This document shows, one piece after another, positions 27,259-37,151 of a DNA stretch of 38,611 bases (position 1 is the first letter of the stretch; the number at the start of each line of letters is the position of its first letter). Both the position numbers and the translations under genes were made by a program. The DNA is from Parcubacteria group bacterium M6-OD1-3 (lineage in GTDB: Bacteria; Patescibacteriota; Minisyncoccia; Moranbacterales; UBA9337), in assembly GCA_003056165.1 (NCBI GenBank), contig LSNR01000010.1, positions 1-38,611 of the forward strand, in the 5' to 3' direction. A model generated the notes under the pieces. That model saw only the letters and a program-made list of their open reading frames with translations. It had not been told where the DNA came from and made no database searches.

Positions 27259-27528
27259 ATGCATGATTTTTTATTAGCGAAGGAAGTGATTGATGAGGTG
27301 TTAAGAATAATTGAAGAAAACAACTTGAAGAATATCTCTGATGTTGAGTTAGAAATTGGGACAATAAGTATGGCTCATGATGGACTTTCGGAGCATACTG
27401 AAGATATAAGTATTGAAAATTTAAAGTTTGGCTTAGATAGTATTTCTAAAAATACTCTTTTGGAAAAAGTTATCTTTAAAATAAAAAAGGTTGAGGGTGA
27501 ACATTGGAAAATAAAATCAATTTTATAA
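27259..27528 (+). CDS. HypA-like protein lacking the Zn-binding CxxC domain
   Basis: MHDFLLAKEVIDEVLRIIEENNLKNISDVELEIGTISMAH... resembles the HypA fold; contains no cysteines; 21 bp after the large subunit. Confidence 0.65.
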   Translation: MHDFLLAKEVIDEVLRIIEENNLKNISDVELEIGTISMAHDGLSEHTEDISIENLKFGLDSISKNTLLEKVIFKIKKVEGEHWKIKSIL

Positions 27529-27548
27529 CTCTTTAATTACATCAGAAT

Positions 27549-28118
27549 ATGATTGCTAAATTAATAGGAATAGTTGATTCATTACATAATAATTATGCAA
27601 TAATTAATGTGGGCGGTGTTGGCTATCAAGTAAATTTAACTGACTTTACTTTTGGAAAATTAGCAGGGAAAAGAAATGTAGAAATTTATATTTATACCTA
27701 TGTGCGAGAAGATGTGTTGGCACTATATGGTTTTATGGAAATGGCGGAGAAAGAAATGTTTGAACTGTTGATTTCTATTTCCGGAATTGGTCCTAAGGCA
27801 GCAATGGGAATTTTATCAATCGCTGAGCCGAAAACTATTAGGGTGGCTATATTAAATGATGATGCTTCAGTTTTAACAAGAGTTTCTGGTGTTGGTAAAA
27901 AAACAGCTGAGAGAGTTATTCTGGAACTAAAAAATAAAGTGGCAGATATGTCTATTGATGATAAAAATGAAGCAGTGGCTGATAGTGAAGCTCTAGAGGC
28001 ATTGCAATCGATGGGTTATTCGGTAGTAGAAGCTCGTGAAGCATTAAAAGATGTGCCATCGGAGATCAAAGATATTAGCGAAAGAATTAAAATGGCCTTA
28101 AAAGATTTGGGAAAGTAA
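27549..28118 (+). CDS. ruvA: Holliday junction DNA helicase RuvA
   Basis: MIAKLIGIVDS...FELLISISGIGPKAAMGIL...VSGVGKKTAERVILELK; C-terminal domain III. Confidence 0.97.
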   Translation: MIAKLIGIVDSLHNNYAIINVGGVGYQVNLTDFTFGKLAGKRNVEIYIYTYVREDVLALYGFMEMAEKEMFELLISISGIGPKAAMGILSIAEPKTIRVAILNDDASVLTRVSGVGKKTAERVILELKNKVADMSIDDKNEAVADSEALEALQSMGYSVVEAREALKDVPSEIKDISERIKMALKDLGK

Positions 28119-28195
28119 TAAAAAATTAATAGGAAGACGTTCTCTTTTTTAGGGTGCTAGGAAATTTTATTGTTTAAAATAGATGTAGATTTGAA

Positions 28196-29209
28196 ATGGA
28201 TAAACAAAAAATAGAAAAATTTATTCAAGAAAATTCTCCAGATGGAGGATTTTTGCAATCGGAGGAGTGGAGAAAATTTCAAAAGAATGTTGGTGAAAAA
28301 ACTTTTAATGCTTGCGATGATGTTTTTTATGCAAATGTTATTAAGCACAAATTGCCGGTAGTCGGTGAATATTTTTATATACCTAGAGGTCCTGTTTTGA
28401 AAACTAAAATTAATAAGAAAGAAATTAAAAGTACTCTAGAGAAATTATTAAAATTGGCAAAAAAAAATAAAGCCGGTTGGATTAGATTTGAACCTTGTAA
28501 TAATAAGATTTTGAAGAATATAAAAAACAGTATTGAATTTGATATTATTAAAGCCCCACATGATATGCAGTCACGACAGATTTTCATAATAGATATTTCA
28601 AAAAATGAGGAAGAGCTTTTGACTGAGATGAAGTCAAAAACAAGATATAATATTAGACTGGCAAAACGAAAAGGTGTTGTCTGTAATTCATATAATTTTT
28701 CGGATGAAAAGTTTGGCAAAAAGTTTGATAAATTTTTGGAGTTGGTTGGAAAAACCGCCAGTCGCAAAGGTGTTAGATTTCATCAAAAGAACTATTATCG
28801 GAAAATGGTTGAAAGTATTCCGGAGAAAAATCTTAAATTATATGTGGCGGAATATCAGGGGAAAATTATTACAGCGAATTTAATTCTTTTTTTTGGTAAT
28901 ACGGTAACTTATTTGCATGGAGCTTCTGCAGATGAATATAAAAATGTTATGGCGCCATTTTTGCTTCAATGGCAGATAATTTTGGAAGCGAAAAAAAATG
29001 GTTTTACAAGATATGATTTTGGTGGAGTTAAGACTGAAAATAAAAAAGGAGAATTGATAATTTCGGAAACAAAATGGCGGGGAATTTCCAAATTTAAATT
29101 GGGCTTTTCTAAAACAATAAAACCATTTGAATTTCCTGGATCTTATGATATTATAGTTAATAAGAAAAAGTATTTTGCTTACAAGCTGTTGCAAAAATTA
29201 AAATTTTAA
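28196..29209 (+). CDS. FemAB/GNAT-type peptidoglycan bridge-forming aminoacyltransferase-like protein
   Basis: SPDGGFLQSEEWRKFQKNVGEKTF, MKSKTRYNIRLAKRKGV, YLHGASADEYKNVMAPFLLQWQIILEAKKNGFTRYDFGGV. Confidence 0.88.
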   Translation: MDKQKIEKFIQENSPDGGFLQSEEWRKFQKNVGEKTFNACDDVFYANVIKHKLPVVGEYFYIPRGPVLKTKINKKEIKSTLEKLLKLAKKNKAGWIRFEPCNNKILKNIKNSIEFDIIKAPHDMQSRQIFIIDISKNEEELLTEMKSKTRYNIRLAKRKGVVCNSYNFSDEKFGKKFDKFLELVGKTASRKGVRFHQKNYYRKMVESIPEKNLKLYVAEYQGKIITANLILFFGNTVTYLHGASADEYKNVMAPFLLQWQIILEAKKNGFTRYDFGGVKTENKKGELIISETKWRGISKFKLGFSKTIKPFEFPGSYDIIVNKKKYFAYKLLQKLKF

Positions 29210-29259
29210 AATAATTAAAATAATAATTTGCAAAAGTCAAATTATTGTTTCATAAAAAT

Positions 29260-29604
29260 ATGATGAAATATATTTTTAATTGGGCGATTATGACGTTGGC
29301 AGTCTTAATCAGTTCCTATATTATTCCCGGGGTTGCGGTGAGCGGAATTTTTGTTGCTTTTGTAGTAGCATTGGTTTTAGGAGTAATTAATATATTCTTC
29401 AAGCCGATTTTGCTGATTTTGACATTGCCGATAAATATTTTGAGCCTGGGTTTGTTCACATTAGTAATTAACGCTTTCTTGGTTATGTTGACTGCCAGAA
29501 TTGTGGATGGATTTTATGTAGATAGTGCTTGGTGGGCAATGGCGTTCAGTTTAGTTTTGTCGATAGCTCATTTTGGGCTACATACAATTGGTAACAAAGA
29601 TTAA
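29260..29604 (+). CDS. Phage holin family IV-like four-TM membrane protein
   Basis: MMKYIFNWAIMTLAVLISSYIIPGVAVSG...VNIFFKPILLILTLPINILSLGLFTLVINA pattern. Confidence 0.8.
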   Translation: MMKYIFNWAIMTLAVLISSYIIPGVAVSGIFVAFVVALVLGVINIFFKPILLILTLPINILSLGLFTLVINAFLVMLTARIVDGFYVDSAWWAMAFSLVLSIAHFGLHTIGNKD

Positions 29605-29633
29605 AAAAATAATTTGTTAATATATTTAAAAAT

Positions 29634-29990
29634 ATGTCTTTAGATAAAAAAAGAACTAAAGAATTAAAAGATGAGCTAATTGAAATAAAAAATAAGTTAA
29701 AAAAGGACTTGGATATAATCGCTGAGCCTGTGGGTGATAATGGTGAATATAGGACAAAGTTTGAAGATATTGGTGAACATAGGGACGAGAATGCTACGGA
29801 GGTGGAAAATTTTACAGACAATATTGCAATTAAGGAAAATTTGGAAAAACAACTTAAAAATGTTGACATTGCTTTGACAAAAATAGAGAAAGGAGTATTT
29901 GGTGTTTGTGATGAATGTGGTGGAGAAATAGATGAAAAGAGATTAAAAATAAATCCATCTGCTCGAAGATGTATTAATTGTGCGCAATAA
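29634..29990 (+). CDS. DksA/TraR C4-type zinc-finger family protein
   Basis: IEKGVFGVCDECGGEIDEKRLKINPSARRCINCAQ. Confidence 0.88.
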   Translation: MSLDKKRTKELKDELIEIKNKLKKDLDIIAEPVGDNGEYRTKFEDIGEHRDENATEVENFTDNIAIKENLEKQLKNVDIALTKIEKGVFGVCDECGGEIDEKRLKINPSARRCINCAQ

Positions 29991-29997
29991 TTTTTTT

Positions 29998-30417
29998 ATG
30001 ATAAATCATAGAAGAATACGAACAGTGTTATTGGCTCTGGGTTTAATTTCTAGTGATCAACTTATTAAATATTTTATCCGTCAAAGTGACGGATTTTATA
30101 TTTGTAATTACGGAATTGCTTTTGGAATAAAAATTTCTGAAATATTTTTCTGGACATTAATAGCAATTATTTTTTTTGGAATGTTTTATTTTTTAAAAAA
30201 TAAAAATAACTTTTTAATAATAAAAAATTTTAGATATGAAATAATATTAATAATTTCCGGAGCTGTTTCCAACATTATCGATCGAATTACTCTGGGTTGT
30301 GTTGTTGATTTTATAGATATCAAAATTATAAATTATCCTGTGTTTAATTTAGCAGATAGTTTTATATTTGTTGGTACAGCTCTAATTTTTTGGAAAATTT
30401 TGAAGCTGAAAATATAA
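29998..30417 (+). CDS. lspA: Signal peptidase II
   Basis: SSDQLIKYFI, NYGIAFGI, GAVSNIIDRITLGCVVDFID, PVFNLADSFI. Start 29998 (MINHRR) favoured. Confidence 0.9.
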   Translation: MINHRRIRTVLLALGLISSDQLIKYFIRQSDGFYICNYGIAFGIKISEIFFWTLIAIIFFGMFYFLKNKNNFLIIKNFRYEIILIISGAVSNIIDRITLGCVVDFIDIKIINYPVFNLADSFIFVGTALIFWKILKLKI

Positions 30418-30544
30418 ATTAGTGTTATATCTATAAAAAAGATTCCTAAACATTTTTGACAAACGAAAAAGGTTGGTGGACATAAATATTGAAAAGTATT
30501 AAAATGTAGTTAATGTTAAAAAAGTTTACTACTTAATTTAAAAT

Positions 30545-31141
30545 ATGCAAAAAATTTCTGAAAATATAAAAGAGCTAAAACCATTTGAACATAAAACACA
30601 TCGCAATGTTTGGCTAAGGTTTTTGTTGGTAGCTTTTATTTTTATAGTGTATTCTATTTTTATCTCTATGAAATATGGAGCAGGAGAAGGTTTTTTATTA
30701 AGCTGGTTAACTTGGTCATTCTTTGTTTTGTCAACGCCAATTGCAGACGCTGGATTTTTATTAGCATTTCCGTTAAGACTTATTTTAAAAGTAAGAATGT
30801 TTACTTCGGAGATTTATATAACCATTGTTGCTATAGTTTTGAATTTTTTTATGTATTTCTTAAAGCCAGAATTGTATAATAAAACAGCATTACTTACAAT
30901 TTTTAAACACATCATTGACCAACCGTTTCCAATGTGGATAATTTTTATTCTGTCAGCGATCGGAACTTTTATGTCAGTCAAATTTGGTGATGAACTTTTT
31001 GATGTTGTTAAACATGAGGATAGGGAATTTCATCAGAAGCATCATAAAAAACACAAACTCGTTTTTATGGTATTTCTCTTTGCAATAACTTTAGTTATGT
31101 ACAATATTTTGTTAAATAAAATGGGGATAGAAATAGGTTGA
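30545..31141 (+). CDS. Hypothetical multi-TM membrane protein with His-rich loop
   Basis: Several TM segments and a HEDREFHQKHHKKHK loop. Confidence 0.6.
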   Translation: MQKISENIKELKPFEHKTHRNVWLRFLLVAFIFIVYSIFISMKYGAGEGFLLSWLTWSFFVLSTPIADAGFLLAFPLRLILKVRMFTSEIYITIVAIVLNFFMYFLKPELYNKTALLTIFKHIIDQPFPMWIIFILSAIGTFMSVKFGDELFDVVKHEDREFHQKHHKKHKLVFMVFLFAITLVMYNILLNKMGIEIG

Positions 31142-31167
31142 GTGAATTTATATATTTCAAACTAAAA

Positions 31168-31191
31168 ACACCTTGTAAGAGGTGTCTTTTT
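31168..31191 (+). terminator. Intrinsic terminator
   Basis: ACACCT-tgtaag-AGGTGT-CTTTTT. Confidence 0.75.
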
Positions 31192-31196
31192 AAAAG

Positions 31197-31268
31197 TGTC
31201 CTTGGCAGGAATCGAACCTGCATCTAATCCTTAGGAGGGACTTGTTCTATCCGTTGAACTACAAGGAC
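31197..31268 (-). tRNA. tRNA-Arg(CCU)
   Basis: Reverse complement GTCCTTGTAGTTCAACGGATAGAACAAGTCCCTCCTAAGGATTAGATGCAGGTTCGATTCCTGCCAAGGACA folds as a cloverleaf; anticodon loop CTCCTAA. Confidence 0.93.
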
Positions 31269-31405
31269 AAAATCTATTATTATTTATTATATTATCTCAA
31301 CAATAATACAATAACACAATAATGATGATAATAATAAATTTCCGATATAGTTTAAAGGTGTGTTTTTTAAACAGCAAGGTCAAACTTGTTGTTGAAATTT
31401 CACTA

Positions 31406-32551
31406 TTATAACGTTTCTTGTAAAGAATTTAATTTTTGTAAACAAATTTTTTCAGCTTCTTCTAGCGATAAATTTTTTAACTCAAATGTGTATAAATCTC
31501 CAGTTAGTTTGCCGTTTTCAAAAATATTTAAATTTTTATGCTCTAAAATTTTAGAGCTAGATATCTTTAAAACACCCTTGACTAATTGAGGTTTTTTCAA
31601 GTATAGAATTAAAAACAACTCTCCGTTTTCGTAGTTACTTTGAATTTTATCTATTACAAAAGGAAGATCACTTGGTTCGGAGCGACTTTGAACAAAATCT
31701 TCTATGGAGACGGTTGCCCAAACAAGATTGAGAGAATTATCTCGTTTTAATTTGGACATAACCTTTCCCAGAAGTTTAAGAATATTAAATGGTTGAGTCT
31801 TGTAAAGATGGCGAATAATTTTTTGTTGGTTGGCACCACCGTCCATTAATTCGGAAGATATTTTTAAAGATTGGGGAGTTGTTAGTTTGTTTTGAAAGCT
31901 GTTTGTAGCACTAATAATTCCGGTTAATAGGCAATTAGATATTTTTTCACTTAAGTTAAAATTGATTTTAGTAAGAAGATTGTACACCGTTTCAGCTGTG
32001 GAGGAAGCGGTAATGTCAACGATATTTATTTGTCCAAAATTATCGTTAGTACTGTGATGGTCAATATTAATAACTGGAATTTCATAAAACATATCTGGAT
32101 TGTCTTCAAAAATTTTTCCGAGAGTTTCTTTATCTGGGGAATTTAAGCAAATTATCAGATCATATTTAAATTTGGCAGGAACGAAAGAAAAATCTCGAGG
32201 ATCGATAGCTCCATATTCTGGGGTAATATGAATTAGTGTGGTATCTTTTTTTTCTTCGGTTTTTATTTCAATTATTTTATTGCGAGTAGTATTAAATGAT
32301 AGGATAAAATCTCTAGAACCCAAAACGTCCTTTTGCAGATTTTTTGGTTTTGGCAAGAAATCAAATTGGCGGACGTTGTTTAAAGGGTCATAAAAAGCAA
32401 TAGTTGGATCGAAGTTGTTTTTTTTTATAAAAAAATAAAATGCCCAGCCAGAACCAATGGCATCGCCATCTGGATTTTGTGGAAGTAGAATTAGCGGTTT
32501 CTTTGCAGAAGCTAATGCTTTTTTAAATTGTTCAATAGGATTAAGACTCAT
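31406..32551 (-). CDS. DHH-family phosphoesterase (oligoribonuclease NrnA/RecJ-like)
   Basis: LLPQNPDGDAIGSGWAFYFF and VINIDHHSTNDNFGQINIVD. Start at 32551 (MSLNPIEQ) preferred over 32695. Confidence 0.87.
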   Translation of the reverse strand: MSLNPIEQFKKALASAKKPLILLPQNPDGDAIGSGWAFYFFIKKNNFDPTIAFYDPLNNVRQFDFLPKPKNLQKDVLGSRDFILSFNTTRNKIIEIKTEEKKDTTLIHITPEYGAIDPRDFSFVPAKFKYDLIICLNSPDKETLGKIFEDNPDMFYEIPVINIDHHSTNDNFGQINIVDITASSTAETVYNLLTKINFNLSEKISNCLLTGIISATNSFQNKLTTPQSLKISSELMDGGANQQKIIRHLYKTQPFNILKLLGKVMSKLKRDNSLNLVWATVSIEDFVQSRSEPSDLPFVIDKIQSNYENGELFLILYLKKPQLVKGVLKISSSKILEHKNLNIFENGKLTGDLYTFELKNLSLEEAEKICLQKLNSLQETL

Positions 32552-32844
32552 TTTTTTGAATGATAAATTATTTTTTATAAAATAAGATTTAAAATTAATT
32601 GTAGCGTTGGCTTTATATAGGAATGTTAGATATCCCAAGTTCTTTAAATTAGCAAGAATCACAGCTCTTGTCAAATTTTTATCATTTAACTTCAATAATT
32701 AATTGCAACATTTTAAAAGAGTGTTAGTTTTGAAAAAGTTGTTGTGCATAAGATAGCAAAAAAACTTGCGTAATTAATTGTTTTTTATTAAAATAGAGAT
32801 ACCTGAATAGAAAGATATTAATTTACTTTAAAAAATAGACAAAA

Positions 32845-33300
32845 ATGAAAGTAAAAGATATAATGACAAAGGAGGTTGTTTCTGTAAATACTAAAACTAA
32901 AATTAAAGAAGTGGCAAAGATTTTAATAAAAGAAAGAATTCACGGTGTGCCAGTGATTGATAATGATAGCAGGGTAGTCGGAATTATTACTGAAACAGAT
33001 TTTTTTGCCAAGGGTGAAAATAATTTATATATACCTTCTTTTATAGATTTTATGCAAAAGAGCAAGCTCTCCAAAGCAGTCTCTTTTAAGAAAAAAGTTG
33101 AGTTAAAAAAAATATTAAATGCTACAGCGGTTGACATAATGACAAAACATTGTATAACAATTTCCCCAGAGGCTGATGTAAGCGAATTATTGGAATTATT
33201 CAAAACAAAAAGGTTGCACAGTGTGCCAGTAATAAGAGATAATAATTCTCTATGCGGGATTGTTACACTAGCAGATGTAATCGCTCTCATTAAAATTTAA
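32845..33300 (+). CDS. Two-CBS-domain protein
   Basis: MKVKDIMTKEVVSVNTKTKIKEVAKILIKERIHGVPVIDNDSRVVGIITETD... second CBS VDIMTKHCITISPEADVSELLELF. Confidence 0.92.
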   Translation: MKVKDIMTKEVVSVNTKTKIKEVAKILIKERIHGVPVIDNDSRVVGIITETDFFAKGENNLYIPSFIDFMQKSKLSKAVSFKKKVELKKILNATAVDIMTKHCITISPEADVSELLELFKTKRLHSVPVIRDNNSLCGIVTLADVIALIKI

Positions 33301-33332
33301 TTTAAGCTTTGTATTAGCGTTAAAAAAATAAT

Positions 33333-35231
33333 ATGGACAAAAAAGAAAAAAAAATAATAATAGAGGATCGTGTTATTGATAAGGAAATTAAAAATACTTA
33401 TTCATGGTGGGAAAATGCGTTTGTTGCAATTAAAAAAAGTAGAGTGAAGACATGGCAAGGTGTTTTTATCCTGGCATTTATCGCCGGAACAGTAGCCACT
33501 CTTATTATGAATGTCTCTATGAATATTCAATCTATATCAGATGCTAATGGTGAAACTGCAACATTAGCATTAAATCCATCTGCAATCAACGTTAATCAAG
33601 GTGAAACCTTTACTGTGGATGTTATTTTAAATACAAACAATAATGATGTTGTTGCTACAAGAGCAATAGTTAATTATGACACAGCTAACCTTACTTTAAC
33701 TGGATGGGATACAACCAATTCAATCTTTGCTGCTAACAATACTTGTGTCTATAATAATAAACCATGTGAAATAGTTGATAATAATACAAATAATGGTAGC
33801 GTTAGCGTTACTTTATCTAAACCATCTCCTGGCGTAAATACTTCTTCTGGATTAATAGTTACTCTTACTTTTCAAGCATCTGCAAGTGCACAAACTGACA
33901 ATATAACTTTATCCTTTAATAGTAAAGGTGATTATACAGATTCAGATGTTATTTTTGATGGTAGTAGTGATGATGGTGTTGGAACGGATATATTGACTGG
34001 CGTTATGAATACAATAGTTACTATTGGATCGGCAGACACTACAGCCCCAACCTTAGCTGAAATAACAGCAGTATCTACACCAACATCTGATAGTACCCCT
34101 AATTACACCTTCAGCTCGACAGAGGCCGGAACTATAGCATATGGAGGATCTTGTAGTAGTTCAACTACACAAGCTTCAGTTGGCAATAATACAATTGCAT
34201 TTAATTCATTATCTGATGGAACTTATTCTGATTGTACAATCACAGTCACTGATGCTTCAAATAATGCTTCTAGTATATTGAATGTAACAAGTTTCGTGGT
34301 GGATACTAGTATACCAGATAATACAGCTCCCTCAAGATCAGGAAAGTCGATTTCAAAAAATAATTCAAATGGGACTGTTCAAGCAATATTATCTTTTAAT
34401 ACCAATGAAGATGCTACATGTAGATATTCTACAATAGCTAATACAGCTTATGACTCTATGATAGAAATATTTACTACTACTGGCGGAACAGTGCATCAGA
34501 CAACCGTCGATAACTTAGCAACGGGAAATGATTATAATTTTTATGTTAAGTGTGAAGATTCTAATGGAAATAGAAATAATTCTGATTATAAAATGGCACT
34601 TTCAACAGTGATAGCAACTGCAAACCCCGATGAAAATGCCACTGTTATTGAAAATACCTCAACTGAAATAAGCGTAAAAACCCCAAAAGTTAAAACTAAT
34701 AGAAAAGGTACTAGTATAAAACTTTCAAAAAGTAAAAAAGTTTATTCTAAGGAAACAAAAATTAAATTTAAAGGCTCTGTATCTGGACTAGTAAACGGAA
34801 AGGTACAAGTTTATGTTAATAAAAAACTTAAGTACACCTTTAATATTGATAATAATGGAAATTGGGGTAAAAAAGTAAAATTAAAAAAGAATGGTACACA
34901 TACTGTTAAATTTAAATATTTGGACAGTAATGATAATGTAGTATCAGAGTCTAGTAGTTATCGTGTTAAAATTGATACAAAAAAACCTAAGTTTAAGAAA
35001 ATGTTGTCTTTTTTAACTAAGCATCGTGGAGATAAAATTTGGTGGAAAGCAACTGATAATAATAAGATAAGTTATTATAAATATTATTTCAATAATAAGA
35101 AGAAAAAAACTAGAAGAGCTTCATTTATAGTTCCAACAAATACTTCAAGAGGATTACATACACTTAAGATAAAAGCTTATGATAAAGCTGGAAATAGAGC
35201 TATTAAATATGTTATCATAAATGTTCGTTAG
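33333..35231 (+). CDS. Surface protein with N-terminal TM, cohesin-like domain, Ig-like modules and basic C-terminus
   Basis: ATLALNPSAINVNQGETFTVDVILNTNNNDVVATRAIVNYDTANLTLTGW (cohesin-like); DTTAPTLAEITAVSTPTSDSTPNYTFSSTEAGTI (Ig-like); Lys-rich C-terminus. Confidence 0.8.
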   Translation: MDKKEKKIIIEDRVIDKEIKNTYSWWENAFVAIKKSRVKTWQGVFILAFIAGTVATLIMNVSMNIQSISDANGETATLALNPSAINVNQGETFTVDVILNTNNNDVVATRAIVNYDTANLTLTGWDTTNSIFAANNTCVYNNKPCEIVDNNTNNGSVSVTLSKPSPGVNTSSGLIVTLTFQASASAQTDNITLSFNSKGDYTDSDVIFDGSSDDGVGTDILTGVMNTIVTIGSADTTAPTLAEITAVSTPTSDSTPNYTFSSTEAGTIAYGGSCSSSTTQASVGNNTIAFNSLSDGTYSDCTITVTDASNNASSILNVTSFVVDTSIPDNTAPSRSGKSISKNNSNGTVQAILSFNTNEDATCRYSTIANTAYDSMIEIFTTTGGTVHQTTVDNLATGNDYNFYVKCEDSNGNRNNSDYKMALSTVIATANPDENATVIENTSTEISVKTPKVKTNRKGTSIKLSKSKKVYSKETKIKFKGSVSGLVNGKVQVYVNKKLKYTFNIDNNGNWGKKVKLKKNGTHTVKFKYLDSNDNVVSESSSYRVKIDTKKPKFKKMLSFLTKHRGDKIWWKATDNNKISYYKYYFNNKKKKTRRASFIVPTNTSRGLHTLKIKAYDKAGNRAIKYVIINVR

Positions 35232-35264
35232 TTTATAAATTTCAGTAATCTTATTCTAAAGATT

Positions 35265-35293
35265 AAAAACATCCACTTTAGTGGGTGTTTTTT
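35265..35293 (+). terminator. Intrinsic terminator
   Basis: AAAAACATCCACTTTAGTGGGTGTTTTTT. Confidence 0.85.
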
Positions 35294-35552
35294 AATTTTT
35301 CTAAAAATATAATAGAAGCCATTATTATAATAATGCCTGCTATAAATATTCAATTAAATATTTATTTAATATAAGTACATAAAATTTGTATATTATAATA
35401 ACTTCAGCTATAGTTAATTTATAGATACTCTTTAATATATTTAATAGCAAATAAGATTTTTAAAAATTAAATTATTATCAGGATTACCGTTTAAAAAGAT
35501 TTCTTTTTGTGACTTAAATTAGTTTCAAATAGTAAATTAAAAAGTCTGACTT

Positions 35553-36677
35553 ATGCTAAGTAAAATTTTAAAATTAGATTGGGTATTAATTATAGCCTCA
35601 TTTTTATTGTTGACGATTGGATTATTTGCCCTATATAGTATTTCAGCCTCTGGAAAAACAGAAGGCGGTATGAGTATTTTTGGTAAGCAATTTATATTTG
35701 CAATAATTGGAATAGCCATGATGTTTGGATTATCTTTTGCGGACTATCGATATTTTCGATCACATAGTAAAGTCGTTTATTTCTTTATGATAGTTATTTT
35801 GATTGGAGTTTTATTGGTGGGAACTATAACTAGAGGAACTGTTGGATGGCTGGCTGTTGGAAATTTTCACATTCAGCCAGTAGAATTGGCAAAAGTGTTG
35901 CTAATTTTATCATTAGCGAGTTTTATAGCAAAGAGTAAGGCGGTTTTGAGTGAGTTATCAAGAATAATAACAACAGTTGTTTTAGCTAGTGTGGCAATAT
36001 TTTTAATATTGCAACAACCTGATTTTGGAAGTGCTTTAGTGCTGTTTTCAATTTTAATAGCAATGATTTTATTGTCAGGAATTGAGTGGAAATATTTATT
36101 GGCAATGATTTTTATTGGAATTATTGTAGCGATTAGCGGTTGGTTTTTTTTAGCTAGCTATCAGAGAGATAGATTGATTAACTTTGTAAATCCAGGAAAT
36201 GATCCACAGGGTAGCGGTTACAATGTTATTCAATCTGTTATAGCGGTTGGGTCTGGTGGCGTTGCGGGCAAAGGATTAGGGCAGGGCTCACAATCTCAAT
36301 TAAATTTTTTGCCGGAAAATCATACAGATTTTATTTTTGCAGTGATAGTAGAAGAATTTGGCGCTTGGGGAGCTGGAATAGTCCTATTTTTATTTCTTGT
36401 TATTTTTTACAGATTAAAAAAAATTGCTGAAATTTCTGCAGACAATTTCGGCTATCTCGTTGTCATAGGAAGCATAGCGATGTTTTTTATCCAAGTTACA
36501 ATTAATATCGGTATGAATATGGGAATTATGCCAGTTACGGGAATTCCTTTGATTTTTCTTAGCTATGGTGGGAGTTCTTTGATTTCCACTTTTATTATTT
36601 TGGGGATTATTAACAATATTTTTATAGTTGGTAAAAAAAGTGTGGAAACAAAAATTAAAGCTGAGGATGATTTTTAG
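35553..36677 (+). CDS. rodA: FtsW/RodA/SpoVE family peptidoglycan glycosyltransferase (RodA-like)
   Basis: LDWVLIIASFLLLTIGLFALYSIS, QPVELAKVLLILSLA, QPDFGSALVL, NFLPENHTDFIFAVIVEEFG, PVTGIPLIFLSYGGSSLIS. Confidence 0.92.
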   Translation: MLSKILKLDWVLIIASFLLLTIGLFALYSISASGKTEGGMSIFGKQFIFAIIGIAMMFGLSFADYRYFRSHSKVVYFFMIVILIGVLLVGTITRGTVGWLAVGNFHIQPVELAKVLLILSLASFIAKSKAVLSELSRIITTVVLASVAIFLILQQPDFGSALVLFSILIAMILLSGIEWKYLLAMIFIGIIVAISGWFFLASYQRDRLINFVNPGNDPQGSGYNVIQSVIAVGSGGVAGKGLGQGSQSQLNFLPENHTDFIFAVIVEEFGAWGAGIVLFLFLVIFYRLKKIAEISADNFGYLVVIGSIAMFFIQVTINIGMNMGIMPVTGIPLIFLSYGGSSLISTFIILGIINNIFIVGKKSVETKIKAEDDF

Positions 36678-36744
36678 AGTTTGAAAACTTATTTTTGAAC
36701 TTAGCTATTGATTTTTAAAAATTAATATGTATAATATAACTATT

Positions 36745-37041
36745 ATGGAAGAACAAGAATATAAATTAGAAGATTCAATTAAATGCCCGATATGTAAGGC
36801 AGATTATAATCGCTCACAAGCAGTAGTTTTAAAAGAAGATAACTCCCAAACTATTCTTCATATAACTTGCGGTAAATGTGGGACAGCAGTGCTAAGTTTC
36901 ATCTCAAATGGTGCACAGGGAGTTGTAAGTATGAATCTGGCTACTGATTTGAACAAGCAAGAATCAAGAGTATTGTTTAATGGCAATTCAATACAGTTTG
37001 ATAATGTTTTAGAAGTTTATGAAAAATTAAAACAAATATAA
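36745..37041 (+). CDS. Small zinc-ribbon-like hypothetical protein
   Basis: CPICKADYN ... CGKCGTAVLSF. Start at 36745 (MEEQEYK) likely. Confidence 0.6.
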   Translation: MEEQEYKLEDSIKCPICKADYNRSQAVVLKEDNSQTILHITCGKCGTAVLSFISNGAQGVVSMNLATDLNKQESRVLFNGNSIQFDNVLEVYEKLKQI

Positions 37042-37151
37042 TGTTTGTTTTAGAATATTTAGAGTGATTATTTAAATAAGATTTTATAGTTTTGAAATTG
37101 TATTTGCAGAAAGAATTATAATTTTTGCAGATAAGTTTCATTTTTTTAATT

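Noticed and set aside
28375-28767. 130-aa minus-strand ORF opposite the FemAB-like gene
   Set aside because: Antisense shadow; no motif; the plus-strand protein is clearly conserved.
31371-31394. AACAGCAAG...CTTGTTGTT hairpin downstream of the DHH gene as an intrinsic terminator
   Set aside because: Stem includes a G.U pair and the T-tract on the minus strand is absent; only weak support.
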